From: Tetraselmis striata | Taxonomy: Eukaryota > Chlorophyta > Chlorodendrophyceae > Chlorodendrales > Chlorodendraceae | DNA length: 64,000 bases | Direction of reading: 5' to 3' | Assembly: GCA_006384855.1 (NCBI GenBank) | Contig: VCJN01003285.1 | Location: 1 to 64,000 of the forward strand | Shown: one piece after another, positions 13,046 to 25,094 of the stretch | How the letters are laid out: every line of letters begins with the position of its first letter | Numbering within the stretch: the stretch's first letter is position 1 | The notes under the pieces: generated by a model | What the model was told of the DNA's origin: nothing | Database searches by the model: none | Seen by the model: the letters and a program-made list of their open reading frames with translations, nothing else | Translations under genes and position numbers: made by a program

Positions 13046-14054
13046 AGTCTGAGCAGCTGCGCATCCAGGGAATCTATCCAGCAGCTCTGCGCATCGAGTG
13101 CAATGCCAGAGGTGTAGGTTTTCTGGCAGCACTTGCAGCAACGCTCTACAGGTAGCTACACAGCCGCCAGGGAAAGTGTGGCTTAGCACGGTTACATACA
13201 GCCCCCAGCTACGCGTGCAAGCACCTGCCCTTCGCCCACTGGGATAGACACTGCATTGAATTGCATGCCCATGCAAGCAGATCTCAATCCATATGGCACC
13301 ATGTATGAAGTGGTTCGATGTTGCCGTAGCCACCTGACACGCTGTGGATGGGCACGCCCCCCAGGAGCTTGCTGAGCCTTCCCGGAACCCTCATATCCTC
13401 CCCCAAATATGTACTCTGCAGGCGACTGTGGCTTCATGGCCAATTACCAGCGCTTTGTGTCGGAGACAACAAGCGTGAAGCCGGTCTTCATGTCCAGCCT
13501 GTGTCTTATTCCCAGCATCATGGCGGGCCTGAAGGCGGACGCAAAGCTGGTGGTGGTGACAGCCAACAGCGACTCCCTCGCGGCCATCTTCCCTAACCGT
13601 TATGACTTGCCCCTGCCCGAGGAGGAGTTCCACAAGTGCAGCGTGACAAACGAGTTCATGATGGCGCAGATGGGGTGCAGCATTGCCCGCCCTGAGCGCA
13701 TCATCAACATGGGGCCTGCAGGATGTCACGGGCTTCGAGGTTGTCGCCGAAGCCACCAGCCTGCTATCTCCGGACGTCGACCGTGTGTTGGTGGGTAACG
13801 AGATCGCCAAGCGTGTCGTGGACTTCCTGGAGATTGACTCCACCGTGCAGGCCATCCTGCTGGAGTGCACCGAGCTGCCGCACTTCAGTGCCCCGCTGCT
13901 GCGCCACTACACGCAGCTCCCCGTCTTTGACGCCCTCAGCGTGTGCGACTTTTTCCAGGACGCGTCTGACTCAGGGGAGGGCCAGGCTGGCCGCCGCGCT
14001 GCATGTGTGGGGCAGCACTGCCAGCGCGGACTGCCCGATACGCTGATCAATTGA
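11839..14054 (+). CDS. Two-DEP-domain protein fused to an Asp/Glu racemase-like domain; two frame breaks
   Basis: Exon 1 recognised (11839-about 12162) holds a DEP domain (KDRTWLFKTYKRCFLGTDLV ... NSTLFYRFSF). Exon 2 (from about 12295) holds a second DEP domain (GKFAFQGKALVDWMLKEGTV). After GVLRLEYG the protein moves into an Asp/Glu/hydantoin racemase-like region: IPGDIDHPNSFPYKVVYRQV (from about 12740), GDCGFM (13424 on), VVVTANSDSL, and the C-terminal cysteine motif ILLECTELP near 13855. The two motif cysteines expected of this superfamily (GDCGF and ECTELP) are present. The frame breaks twice by one extra base: in the G/C-rich stretch 12893-12898, where dropping one base continues LGVFGITG into GDCGF, and in the G run 13711-13716, where dropping one base continues into LQDVTGFEVV. 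These are either consensus errors or true mutations making a pseudogene. DEP domains usually tether proteins to membranes or G-protein signalling; substrate and activity are unknown. The N-terminus is missing an exon. Confidence 0.8.
12994..13044. repeat. (GT)n microsatellite in an intron of the DEP-racemase gene
   Basis: About 25 GT dinucleotides in the intron between the exon ending near 12930 and the one starting at 13422-13424. Confidence 0.97.
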
Positions 14055-15937
14055 ACCACTGGGTGCCGCCTGGTCCTGCTCTTAGGGGGTGGAGCGCTAG
14101 CCTGGGTGAGTGTTGTATTTAAAAGTCGCATCACGATAATTCGCTACTTTGCTGCCATGCTATGGCCGCCCCCCCTTCTTGTGCCTCCAGCAACCATGTA
14201 GGATGGGGGAATGCCAAAACATGGCAGCAGATTAGCGAATGGGCCGCTAATCCGACGGAGCCATGATCTACTGCTGTCCGAGGGGAGTGCCTGTTATACA
14301 GCACCCCTGGCTGCATTACGGTATTCAGCAGCACTCCCACGCGACCAGGAATAGCCGGAGCACCTTGTAACTATTACGTGCCTTTGTTGTCTTGTTCCAC
14401 ATTCAAACCTGCCTTCGTTCCTGGTCGCTGAAGCAGAGGGCAGCGTCTTAGTGGATAAGAAATCGTGCTGGTTTATGCGTGCTTTATCTTGGAATATGCA
14501 CACCCAGATATGGTGTGCCAGCAAAGAAAGCACACAGAGGAGCAGCCTGCGGCAGTCACATATAGTAATTCAGCTTGGATGACTATCCGTATCAGAAGCA
14601 CTAAGGATTAATCATAATCGTCGACAATATTTAGCTTTTTGCAGGAGCGGCAGGTTATTTCTACATTTTAAATATGGCCGGCCGGCAGCGGGCGGCGGGG
14701 GCGAATTATATGCTACTGCTGCAGCTGCTGTGCTAATTCTACAGCGGGGGGGGGGGGGGGGAGGGGGGACGTAGTACTCGTCGCGTACATTGGCTGCCTT
14801 AATTTCAATTTTCAAATATAAGCATCAGCTTTGCTAGAGCCAAACCCTGAAAATAAATGATCGCACATAGTCGTTAATATCACTAATCGTCCGCACTGCA
14901 CCATATATCGCATATTATGTACATAACAATAGTCGATAGTCCCTCATCCCGGGCTCCGGGCAGCGACCTGGTAGTTAAGAATAATATGCAATCGCCGTAG
15001 TACCCCCTGCTGGAAACCACCCCCGCATGCGCGCAAGGTCCTGCTGGGCTACGACTCCCATAATTCCGTGGAGAGGCCCACGCCGTGGCGGAACACATCG
15101 AAGTGGACTTTGTTTCTCATTGAAAGTGAACGGATGCCCAGTGTCGCGGGTCTGAAGCTGTGGAGCGGCACGGACAGAAATACTACTGCTACCCTCTAGT
15201 CTACCTCCTGCCTGCCTGCCACAGCCGGTACAGGTACGGCAGAACCTGCGGTAACTGACGACTAAGTACTACTCATCGTCGATGAGGGTACATATAGCGT
15301 ACATTGCGTCGCATGTGTGTAGCTCGGCTGGGCGGGGGTCGGCATGCCAGCGCACCGCCAGCTAGCTACTAGCACTATGCAGGGGCAGGAGCGAGGCACC
15401 AGGGCAACACGCTAACAACCTGATCAACACCATTTCTCTTGGTTTGCCGGCTGGAAGGACCGGGCGCCGCTACCCGACGGCGGGCGGGAGGGGGCTGGGA
15501 CGAGAACGCAAGTCGACCGGGAACTGCGCGCTTCCTGGCCATAGTAGATACGGGCGGCGCTTGATTGCGAGGAAACTGCGGTCGGATTCATCGCCAGCGT
15601 GGACAGCTTGCTTGCCTTCATCTGCTGTCCTAGAAGGCACGCGACGGGCCTAGGCGACTGGCCGCGGAGGGCAAGGGCGGGGTCGTCGCAGGTACAGCAG
15701 AAACGGAGTGGCACCGCAAGTAGGCGACTGATGGAAGAACCTCGTATAAGTCCAAGGGCATAGATGAGCCCCGTTGGGTATAGAGCCCTAGGCGGGGAGT
15801 TGGAGGGCATATTGTTGTGCGTGTATTAAGGCTGCTGGCCTGAGTGTTTGAGGCTAGGCCTGCGTCTGAATGCGACCTTGTCCACAGCGGTTGCAGGCGT
15901 GGCCTTGCCTGGCGGTGGGGGTACTCCTGCGGTCGAG
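14055..15937. other. Intergenic stretch, no gene recognised
   Basis: Contains a TGTAA at 14366-14370, a possible poly(A) signal of the gene upstream, a G tract at 14744-14761 and short unremarkable frames on both strands. The frames around 15424-15810 have no recognisable domain. The 5' exons or promoter of the armadillo gene may extend into the last few hundred bases. Confidence 0.5.
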
Positions 15938-18900
15938 ATGGACCCAGGTGACAGCCGCCCGGGCAGCAGCAGGCTGCAGGGTCACAGCGGCGTTGGCACA
16001 CCCCATAAGGTCACCATTAGCCCCCTGAAGGGAGCCCCCAGTCCTGGGAGTACGCTGCGCAGCAATCATGATGGCATACCATCGCCCTCCCCTGGAACCC
16101 GCAAGGGCGCGGTCAGTCCGATGAAGGGCGGCGCCAGTCCAGGCAGCACGTTGCGCAGCGGTGGCGGGGATGCGGGGGCCTCTCTGAGCATGCTGGCAGG
16201 CCTGAAGGCAAAGACACCTACCAGGAAGAGGGCCAGCCAGGCTCAAACACCAAACAACGCTGCTGATTTCCAGCTAGTACGGTTTCTGACCGACATTCGA
16301 CAGCTGGATGACCACGAGGTACGTCACCGCAACCTGTAGTTCCTGTATCTGCTGAGCACGGCGCCAGATTCCCGCGCATTCTACTCCGCAATATTGAGCA
16401 CCATACTGTTGACAAGCAGGTGCTGCAGCTGCCTCTGACTCGTACATCTGAGCGCGCGATGCGAGCGCTGCGGGCAAGCAATCAGCTGCGGTCGGACGAC
16501 GGCTCCCTCACCCCCTCACTGGAGGATTACTTGGGCGCCGTCGGACGATACTTTGGCAAGGTGCTGACCCCGCCGTCCATAGAACCTTCTGCCTCCTCTC
16601 AACCCCCTCATCCACCTGCTGAGCCAGGCTTGCAACACCTCGACCATCTCTCTCGCTGCAAGTGTGGTAGCTGGTGTGTAAGCTGTCCTTAGCTCTGCGT
16701 CCTATGACCCCCCCCCCCCCCCCCCCAACAGAATCCAAACTACTGGGAGAGCGCGGGGGATGACAAGGTGGAGGTCTTTGAGGAGCCGGGGAAGCGCACC
16801 ATCAAGCGCACCACCACCTTCTGGGGCTGGAAGCTGCAGCTGTTCTGGGAACTGCCCTTCTACGACATACGCCTGTCCACACCGGAGGCAGAGGTCAGCC
16901 CCGCCCCTGCCGCTGCATGCGGTGTGTGTTCCGCATACAGAAACAGCAAAGTGACACGCTCCCCCCAATCTGAATGATTCGATTCCCGCGGCGCCGCACT
17001 CCCACGCCGCACAGAGAAAAACGTCCAAGCAGGTCAAGAGGGAAGTCCCGGTGGAGGCCGATGGCGGCGACGGGGACGATGGCGCCAAGGGAAGCAGAGG
17101 CTACTACATGATGAAGGACAAGCAGGCTGCGGGCTACGACATCAAGGTAGCGCGCCCGTCTCGCCCTCCAGGATTCCCCACCACGCGAGTACCGTCTAAG
17201 CTTTCTGCTTGCGGCGCGACTGCCATACCTAACCGTCCCGAGGGTGCTCCCCGCCGCTATTCAGTACCGTGAGATCACCACAAACGACGAGTGGCTGCAG
17301 CTGATCTACGACCAGCCATGGTCAGACCAGACGCGGCGCCGCAAGACTGCCGAGTTCCTTCAGGTTCTGGCTGCCGCACTTTTTTGCGCCACGTTGCACT
17401 TCAGGGCCTGCCGAGCTGTGCCCGAGGTCCCCAGGCAGCAGGAAGGAGGAGTTGGGGAAAGGGAAGGGGGAGGGGCGGCTATGCGTGACATGTACATATA
17501 TGTTTGTGCAGGCCAAGGTGGAGCATAAGAACACCGACATGCAGCTGGAGGGCGTGCACGGTATCTGGGAGCTGGCCGTCAATCCGGACAACCACAATGA
17601 CATCGTCCGCATCCGCATCCTTTGCCTGGTGGATTGCCTGAAGGGATCCGACTGGACGGTGGTGCAGACAACGTGCAATGCCATCTGGGCGCTGAGCACC
17701 TCTTCCAGCCACCGCCAGACGTTTGGCGAGGCAGGCGTCGTGGAGCACCTGCTCCGCATTCTGAAGGTGCGCGACTGCATTCGCCGCTTATGCTGCCACC
17801 ATCTGCACCCAGGGCCGTTGCTCGATTTATCAATGTATCGTTCGTAGTGACATTGATTATTGTTTAGTGGCCTATGCGGGTTCATGTCGGTCGGGCCGTA
17901 AGACGGCTGGCCGGTGTAGTTGGAAGACTGGCGGGAACAGAGTTGGAAGAGATTTCAAATTTCAAATTTGTACACAACATGCCGTGCTCGGGGCGTATCT
18001 CAATGCCATTGATCTAACGCTGCCTTCTCACCGACTCGCAACTCATCACCCGGCCTTGGAGTTTTATCGATTTATCATATGCATGGCTACCTCGCTCACC
18101 CTTTCTACTTGGCCCGGCCCCTATCACTATGCAGAAACAGAGAGGTCCCTTCTCTGTGTCCCGTCGCCGATGCTGGAATGGACATTTGTATCCTGTCTTC
18201 AGCATGCTGAGGCTTGTGAATACTTGGGATGCGCAGGATCTCATGAAGCTTGAGGTGGTGCGAGAGGGGACCGCCGCGCCGGAGGAGGCTGAAGACGGGG
18301 ACACGCCTAAGGCGAAGCCAAAGACGATCTCTGAGGAGACACGTGACAGCCTGCAGGAGACTGTCATCGGCACGCTGGCGATGCTGCTTGTGGACAAGCA
18401 CTGCCGCGAGCCACTCATTGCGGCGGAGCCCAATTTCAAGACGCTGCTGGCCATGTGCACCGTGCTTGACAGCTACAAGGATGAGGTGACCGCAGCACGG
18501 CGCGTGGAGTGCGCGCGTATCCTCACCAGTCTCATCCAGGTGCGTCCTTACCCGCCCCCCCCCCCCCCCCCCCTTCCCACCGCCCCCCGCCCGCCCCAGC
18601 CAACAGTGCTGGCATGTCCCGTACACGCGTTCAGCGGGATGTGACTGGCATGTAGAAAGTCCACACGTAGAAGTCTTGTTCAATGGTCAAACGGCCGAGG
18701 GGATGGTCCAACACGAGGGACACGGACAGGGGAGTTGTCATGTTGTGCATGTGCTTATATGTTCAGGGAGATTGGTGGGGGACAATGTGTCTGGGGTCGA
18801 ACGTTGGACTGAAGTCGAATTCTTTGCCCTGACTGAGCCGTGGTTGTGCGCTGGCCGCAGCGTGACGCTGACGTCAGGCGTAGCTTGGTCAAGAGCGGGC

Positions 18901-21900
18901 AGCTGAAGACCGTCCTGGCACTGATGCGCGACTCCGGTGGACCCGGGTTCCTCAAGCTGTGCTTTTGCATGGCGGCCGCGCTCGCCACGCTGGTGCTGGA
19001 TGAGGAGGTCATGGCGATGGTCCGCCAGCGTGGGGAGGCTCCCCTTATGTTCTCAGCCTGCATGCAGCTGCTGCTGCAGACGCTTGAGGTGCGATGCCTG
19101 CCGCGCCGTCTCCGCTCATGCCCCTTTATTAGTATCTCTGGCACTCCTCGGCCAATCGCGATAGATCACATCCACTGTACACCTAGGCTTCTGCTTTCCC
19201 TCAAAATCAGCCATCCACGCCATAGAGAGTGGGTGGTCATGCACCCCCTATCCCCCCCCCCCCCCCCTCCCCGCCCAAACCCAATGGCCGACTCGCCAGC
19301 ATATTAGGATGCAATTGCGGCAATAAGAATAGAATCTACTAGAAATAGAAATAGTCTTGATAATTGGGCTCTTCTTGAAAATACAACTGATAGATACATC
19401 TAATTGACATTGCAAATTGATCTCGGATAGCACTAAGTACATTGTTTGACTTATTATCCATCCCATATACTGAGGAAAAAAAATTACGTGCAGTCCTTCA
19501 AGAAGTTAGATAAGGATCACTGGCAATTACTACGCGTTAGCGGCAGGTACAGCCGTAGCAGGAAACCTGATCATATCTATTGCTATGAAGTAACTTGACA
19601 GTTGAATCAGTGATGCGTCGATTTTTCAGAACATTTTAAAGAACGGGTTCTATATCACTGGCCTACAGTTCCATGAATTGCATTGCCAGCGCTTTGAAGT
19701 ACCAGAGTTTTTTTTCCATTACCAGCAGCGAGTAGCAAGTAGCGAGTACCAGTACCAGCAGTACCAGCAGCGAGTAGCGAGTACCAGTACCAGCAGAGAG
19801 CGTTTGCATTGCCAGCGCTTTGAAGTTTTTTCCATTACCAGCAGCGAGTACCGGTACCAGTACCTCCCAACCGTGAGATCGTAATCGGACGGCTGTGTAA
19901 TTAAGGACTGTGGGTGGGTGGGTGGATTATAGTACTTAGTAGTACATTCCAGTAGATAAGCGCTTCAGTCATGCACCTATAGGCCCGGTCCGCTGCACTA
20001 TACGGGTACCCGTACGGCAATAAAGCTCACCGCCGAAAAATCGACGCTTCGCTGGATAATAGAAATGGAAATGGAAATAGTCTTGATAATTTCGCTTTTC
20101 TTGAAAACAAACTGACACATACATCTTATAGGCATTGCAAATTGATTTCGTATAGCGCCACGTACGTTGTTTGACTTAGTATTGCCCATTTAGTCAGGAA
20201 AAATGTTACGTGCATTGCTTCAATAAGTTAGATGGCGATCGCTGACAATCACTACGCGTTAGCAGCAGGTACGGCCATACCAGGAAACCTGATCCGATAT
20301 ATTACTAGTATCGCTTCTTGCGCTATCTTGCTGTGCCGTACTGGTTAACAGTGTGTAACATACGCTAGTATGATAAGAACATTAAAAGGATAGAATAGCG
20401 TAAGGTACTAAAACTAGAAAAACGCTAGAAGGATGGCCATTAATTCAAAAACACAGCCAGTCACCGCCGTTTCAAATGAATTGCCACCTGCGCGCTAGTC
20501 TATGTCAACGGTGCATCACGCTCACGACCTCCGTGATGCGCCCCTCTCAGGTGCTAGAAGACGGTGGCACAGAGGAGATGTCAACCCCACACGGGGTGAA
20601 GCTGGCGGAGGCTGCGGGGCAGGCGATGTGGGGCTCAGCTTATGAGTGTGTGCAGCCAGGTGCGAGGCCGGGCTGTTGCTATGGCCCCCACTTTTTTTGA
20701 TCAGCTGTGCCGTTGGTACATTGTTGCTGAGAGAGGGCTTGGCACGCTTTGGGCGCGCAGAGGGTGGCGGCGTGACCACGGGCCAGATCGACACGCTGGC
20801 GGCGATGGCGTTCCAGACCATGTCGCTTGCCAAGTATCCAGTGTCACGCGTGCTGCATTGCCTTGCCGCCACCCTGGCCACTCTGGCGAGCAACGAAGAT
20901 GCCGCGGCCGTGATCATGGAGAGCCACAAGGATGACTCCGATGGCGGCCCTGTCCACGCGCTGCTGCAGCTCGTGACCATCAAGGACAAGCTTGAGCTAC
21001 GCGGCAATGGCCACAGCCGGGCAGCGGCCACCACTGGGTACGCCGCCATCCTGCGCCACGCACTAGCAACTTCTATCACTTCTGTACTTGTTGCATTTTC
21101 GCCTTACTATGAGGTATAGCATGCGTCTCTCCAAAATAGTTCGATCATCAGCGGGTCAAAATCGCCATACACCCGAAGGCCGAAAACAATATATCGAGAC
21201 ACGGCGGGAAAACTTTTCCTAGCTGTGCAGTTCACATGCGATGTCTGCCTCCTGCAAGCGTCTTTCATCGCATTTGCTCCACTAGGCATGCAATCGCTGG
21301 ATGCTGGGGTGGCTGAGGGGGCGTCCGTAAATTAAGCGTACCCTACTCCTCGCACAGCCACTGACGATGCCCCCGTTGCTCTGACTGGCCGCAGGCTGGC
21401 CTTCCTGGCCGGGCACTCTTTCAAGTCGCAGGGCGACGAGTGCATGTTTGGCCCGCACCGCATGCAGCTGCTGGCCTGCGGCACCATGGACCGGCTGCTT
21501 GAGGCAGCGCTCACCAAGGACGCCGACCCCGAGCTGTTCAGTGTGATCCAGCACTCGGCTGCCGTGGGCGTGATGTACCTTTCCACCATGGCAGGCACCG
21601 TCTCTGCAAAGGTGGACCCCCCTCCTCTCCCCCCCCCCCTTCGGGCGTCGACCCCTTCCACACCCACCCAAGTTAACTTACACTACATGCATCGACCAAC
21701 ACTTTGTGCCACGGCCCTGGTAATATGCCTTCTCCCAATGAGCCCTAACCCGGTCCCTGTTGTGCAGGCGCTCGCCATGCTGGCAGCGCTGATGCAGAAC
21801 AGCGTCAACATTGAGATGGTGGAGTACCTCATGGCGGCGTTCTGGATCCTGCTCCGCAATGGCGGCAACCGCAAGCTGCTCTCGGAGGCGTTCGCAACCA

Positions 21901-24900
21901 ACCCTATGGAGGAGGGTGAGCAGGCGTCGCCGACAGGGGAGCAGAAGTCCTCCAAGATCAAAGAGCAGCTGCAGGCAAGCAACCGCCCCGGCCCACCCGC
22001 CCCACACCGCCGCCTGCACTGATGTAAGCGCGCTGGGGCCATTCTCCTAGCCACGCGCATTTCGGACGGACTGAGGCGGCTGGGCTGCCTGTGCGCCATC
22101 GCAGGATGTCAGCAACACGAACGAGGTCAGCGACTCTGTGCAGGCGGCGCAGAACCAGCTGGAGCAGCAGTTTGGGTCGCTGCACCTGGACAAGGAGGAG
22201 AAGTACGCAGAGGAGGACGGCCGGAAGAAGGAGGGCGAGCTGCAGCCCATTGAGGAGGGTGGCGGGAGTCCACGGCCGGAGGGGGACCCCGCCCCAGCGG
22301 GGGGGCGGGAAGGGCAGCAGGCGGGGGGCAATGCTGGAGCGGAGGAGGACGGCGACGGCAATCCGGGCTTGAAGAGGGACTGGGGCCTAGAGATCCTGGT
22401 GTCTGTTGGACAGACGTGGATTGACTCACTGCTTGAGGCTGATGACATGACGGTGCGGTGCCCTCCTCCATCCCGACCAGCGCAACCCTGTTAGCCGCAG
22501 CTGTGTGTTGCTACTGCGCATGTCAGCCATCCGGCTCGCTACACTCGCGTTTATGGCCGCAGCTGTTTGAGAGACATGCCACCAATGCCCGCTTGCAGGA
22601 GGGCGACACACCGCTGCTGAAGCTGTTCGAGTTCCTGGTGGCGTCGCTCTGCCTGTTCCTGATCGACGAGGACGCGCCGGTGCTGCCGCGCCGCACGGAC
22701 ATCTTTGAGATGGGCGTTCCGCCGGGCGGCCGCAAGCGGCAGACCTGGTGGAGCGTCGCTGTCACGCCGCCGGGCGTAGAGCCGCGCGAGCCACCGAGCG
22801 TGGAGAACGCGCTGCTCATCCTCTGCAAGCTCCTCACCATGCGGATGTACATCGGCTGGAAGGTGGTGCAGCTGTCGGTGGTGAGTGGGCTCCCCCGCCA
22901 CAGTCGTTCGTAAATCGGCTCAAGTACCTGACATGCAACATGAGGCTGCGATTTAGTTTAGTTCGCTTGCACAAATCAATGCGGGACTAGATGGTGCCCC
23001 CCCCCCCCCCCCCACCACCACCACCACCTTCCTGGCCATTGTTGATCCCGGGTACAATGTGTGTTGTCATCGAATGGGCCATGCCTCTCCTCACCTTCCT
23101 GCCTTCCAGCAGCTGGGCCTTCCCGGGGTGATCACATGCGCCATCACATGCTTTGTCGGCAGCAACTCGTGTCCGCTTCCCAGACGTGCCCGGCAGCGGG
23201 ATGAGTGGGTACCAACGATGCCCGCCGCTGCCCCCGCTCCCCACGTGCTGCCAGTCCTCGCTGTGGAACTGCACGGTGCGGAGCGCGAGCGTGGAGAAGC
23301 TGGTGGTGCGAAACGGCGCGGTGGAGCTGCTCATCAACATCGCGAGCACGGAGTACTGGCCGCCGACGCTCCGTGAAGCTGCCGCGGGGCATCTGATGAG
23401 CCTGGCGGAGGAGTGGGCCAACATTGAGCATGTGGACGGCACAAAGCCTCTGCAGGTGCGCACCCCGCTGCCCGGACGATGCAAACTTACGGTAGCCCGA
23501 CCCCTTGCTTTGTCGCTCTTGTGATCTGACTAGCAGCTGCCCGCTGAAGTATTTCAGCTTTGTTTTGATATAACGGATGTTTGGGCAATGGCGCGGTCGG
23601 TGCGCAGGCGGTCATGATAAAGCTGATCAAGACGAAGCACCCGCTGCTGGAGATGCGCGCCGCGCGCTACCTGGGCCGCATGACGTACTGCGTGCCCTAC
23701 CTGCAGCCCCGGCCCAAGGCCGCCATGGTGGCCACCAAGGAGAGCATCGCGGCGCTGGACGGGATCACGCACCTGGTGAAGCTGCTCATCCGCTGCCAGA
23801 AACGCTACACCATCTGCCTTGCAAGCGAGAGGAAGGGGGACGACGTCAATTTCCGGCCCACCGTTGGCGCTGACAAGGAGGAGCACCCTGCCCTCTACGA
23901 GCGTGACATCAACAACATGGTGGTGGGTGCCCGCTCCCTCACCTAGACCACGCCCAGCCGGCCCCCAACCCCCTTCCTTGCCGCAACTGGCTGAAACTAC
24001 GAAATTTGTGTAGCATGATTGTGCCACAAACGCAGCTCCGCGCATTCGATGCGGCATCGCGTGGCCTGTATACTGGCATTGATTGCGATCGGTCCAATGG
24101 CGGTGTTGATGCCGTGCGCAGTCGGTGTTGGAGAACTACTACTACACGCTGTGCGCGCTGCTGAACCTGAGCACGCTGAAGGACAACCAGACCATCATCG
24201 CCCGCAAGGGGCTGCGCGTGCTGCTGGGCATCATCAGCTACTTCAGCCGGCAGAGCGAAATCTTCACGCGCAGCGACGCCATCGAGAAGAAGCTCTACCT
24301 GCTCGCCTCCTCCATCATCCAGAACCTCAGCCTCCACCCCAAGAACCGCACCGTCTTTTACAAGGCTGAGCTCACGGTGCCCGGCCACCCCCCCCCCCCC
24401 TTACCATCCCCTCACCGCCCTTGCCCACTCCCACTCTCTTTGGCCGCCGCCGCACTTGGCAGATTGCCACACAGTTTGTCGCACGCTTTAATCAGCGGAC
24501 CCTATGCGGGTTGGTCGGGGGCGGGCCCTTCCCTGATGCTGGGTACAGACATCTTGTCAAGACGCAAACTTGATTCAGTTGTATCAAGTTTCAACTTCAA
24601 TTTCTCGGCCGCTGACTTGGGCGCTTGTCGGGCGGCAGGGCTCGGCTGCGCTGGAGCGGGAGCTGGAGGTGGAGGGGGGCGAGGAGCTGGTGCTGCCGCG
24701 CATCAAGATGACGCGCTCCATGCCGGAAATGCCGGCGTCCAAGCTCATCGACCAGCGCATGCACAAGTCGCTCCTGGAGCCGATCAACACCGTCCGCCCC
24801 AAGATGGCCTTCCCCATCATCAGCCCTGGCGGCAGCTTGATGCCGAGCGCCGGCAGCACCGGCGAGGCTGGGTTGGGCCACACGACCTCGCAGCACCCGC

Positions 24901-25063
24901 ACGGTGGCGAGGCGGGCGAGGGTGCAGACGGCGCCGACGACAACGGGGGCGATGGGGACAGCCATGCTCCTCTGAGCCAGCCCGCAGCATCCTACCAGCT
25001 GGACGCGTTCGGGGCGCACATGGAGGTTGAGGGGGAGGGCCGCGAGCGCTTCCTAAGGTGAAC

Positions 25064-25094
<31 letters not shown>

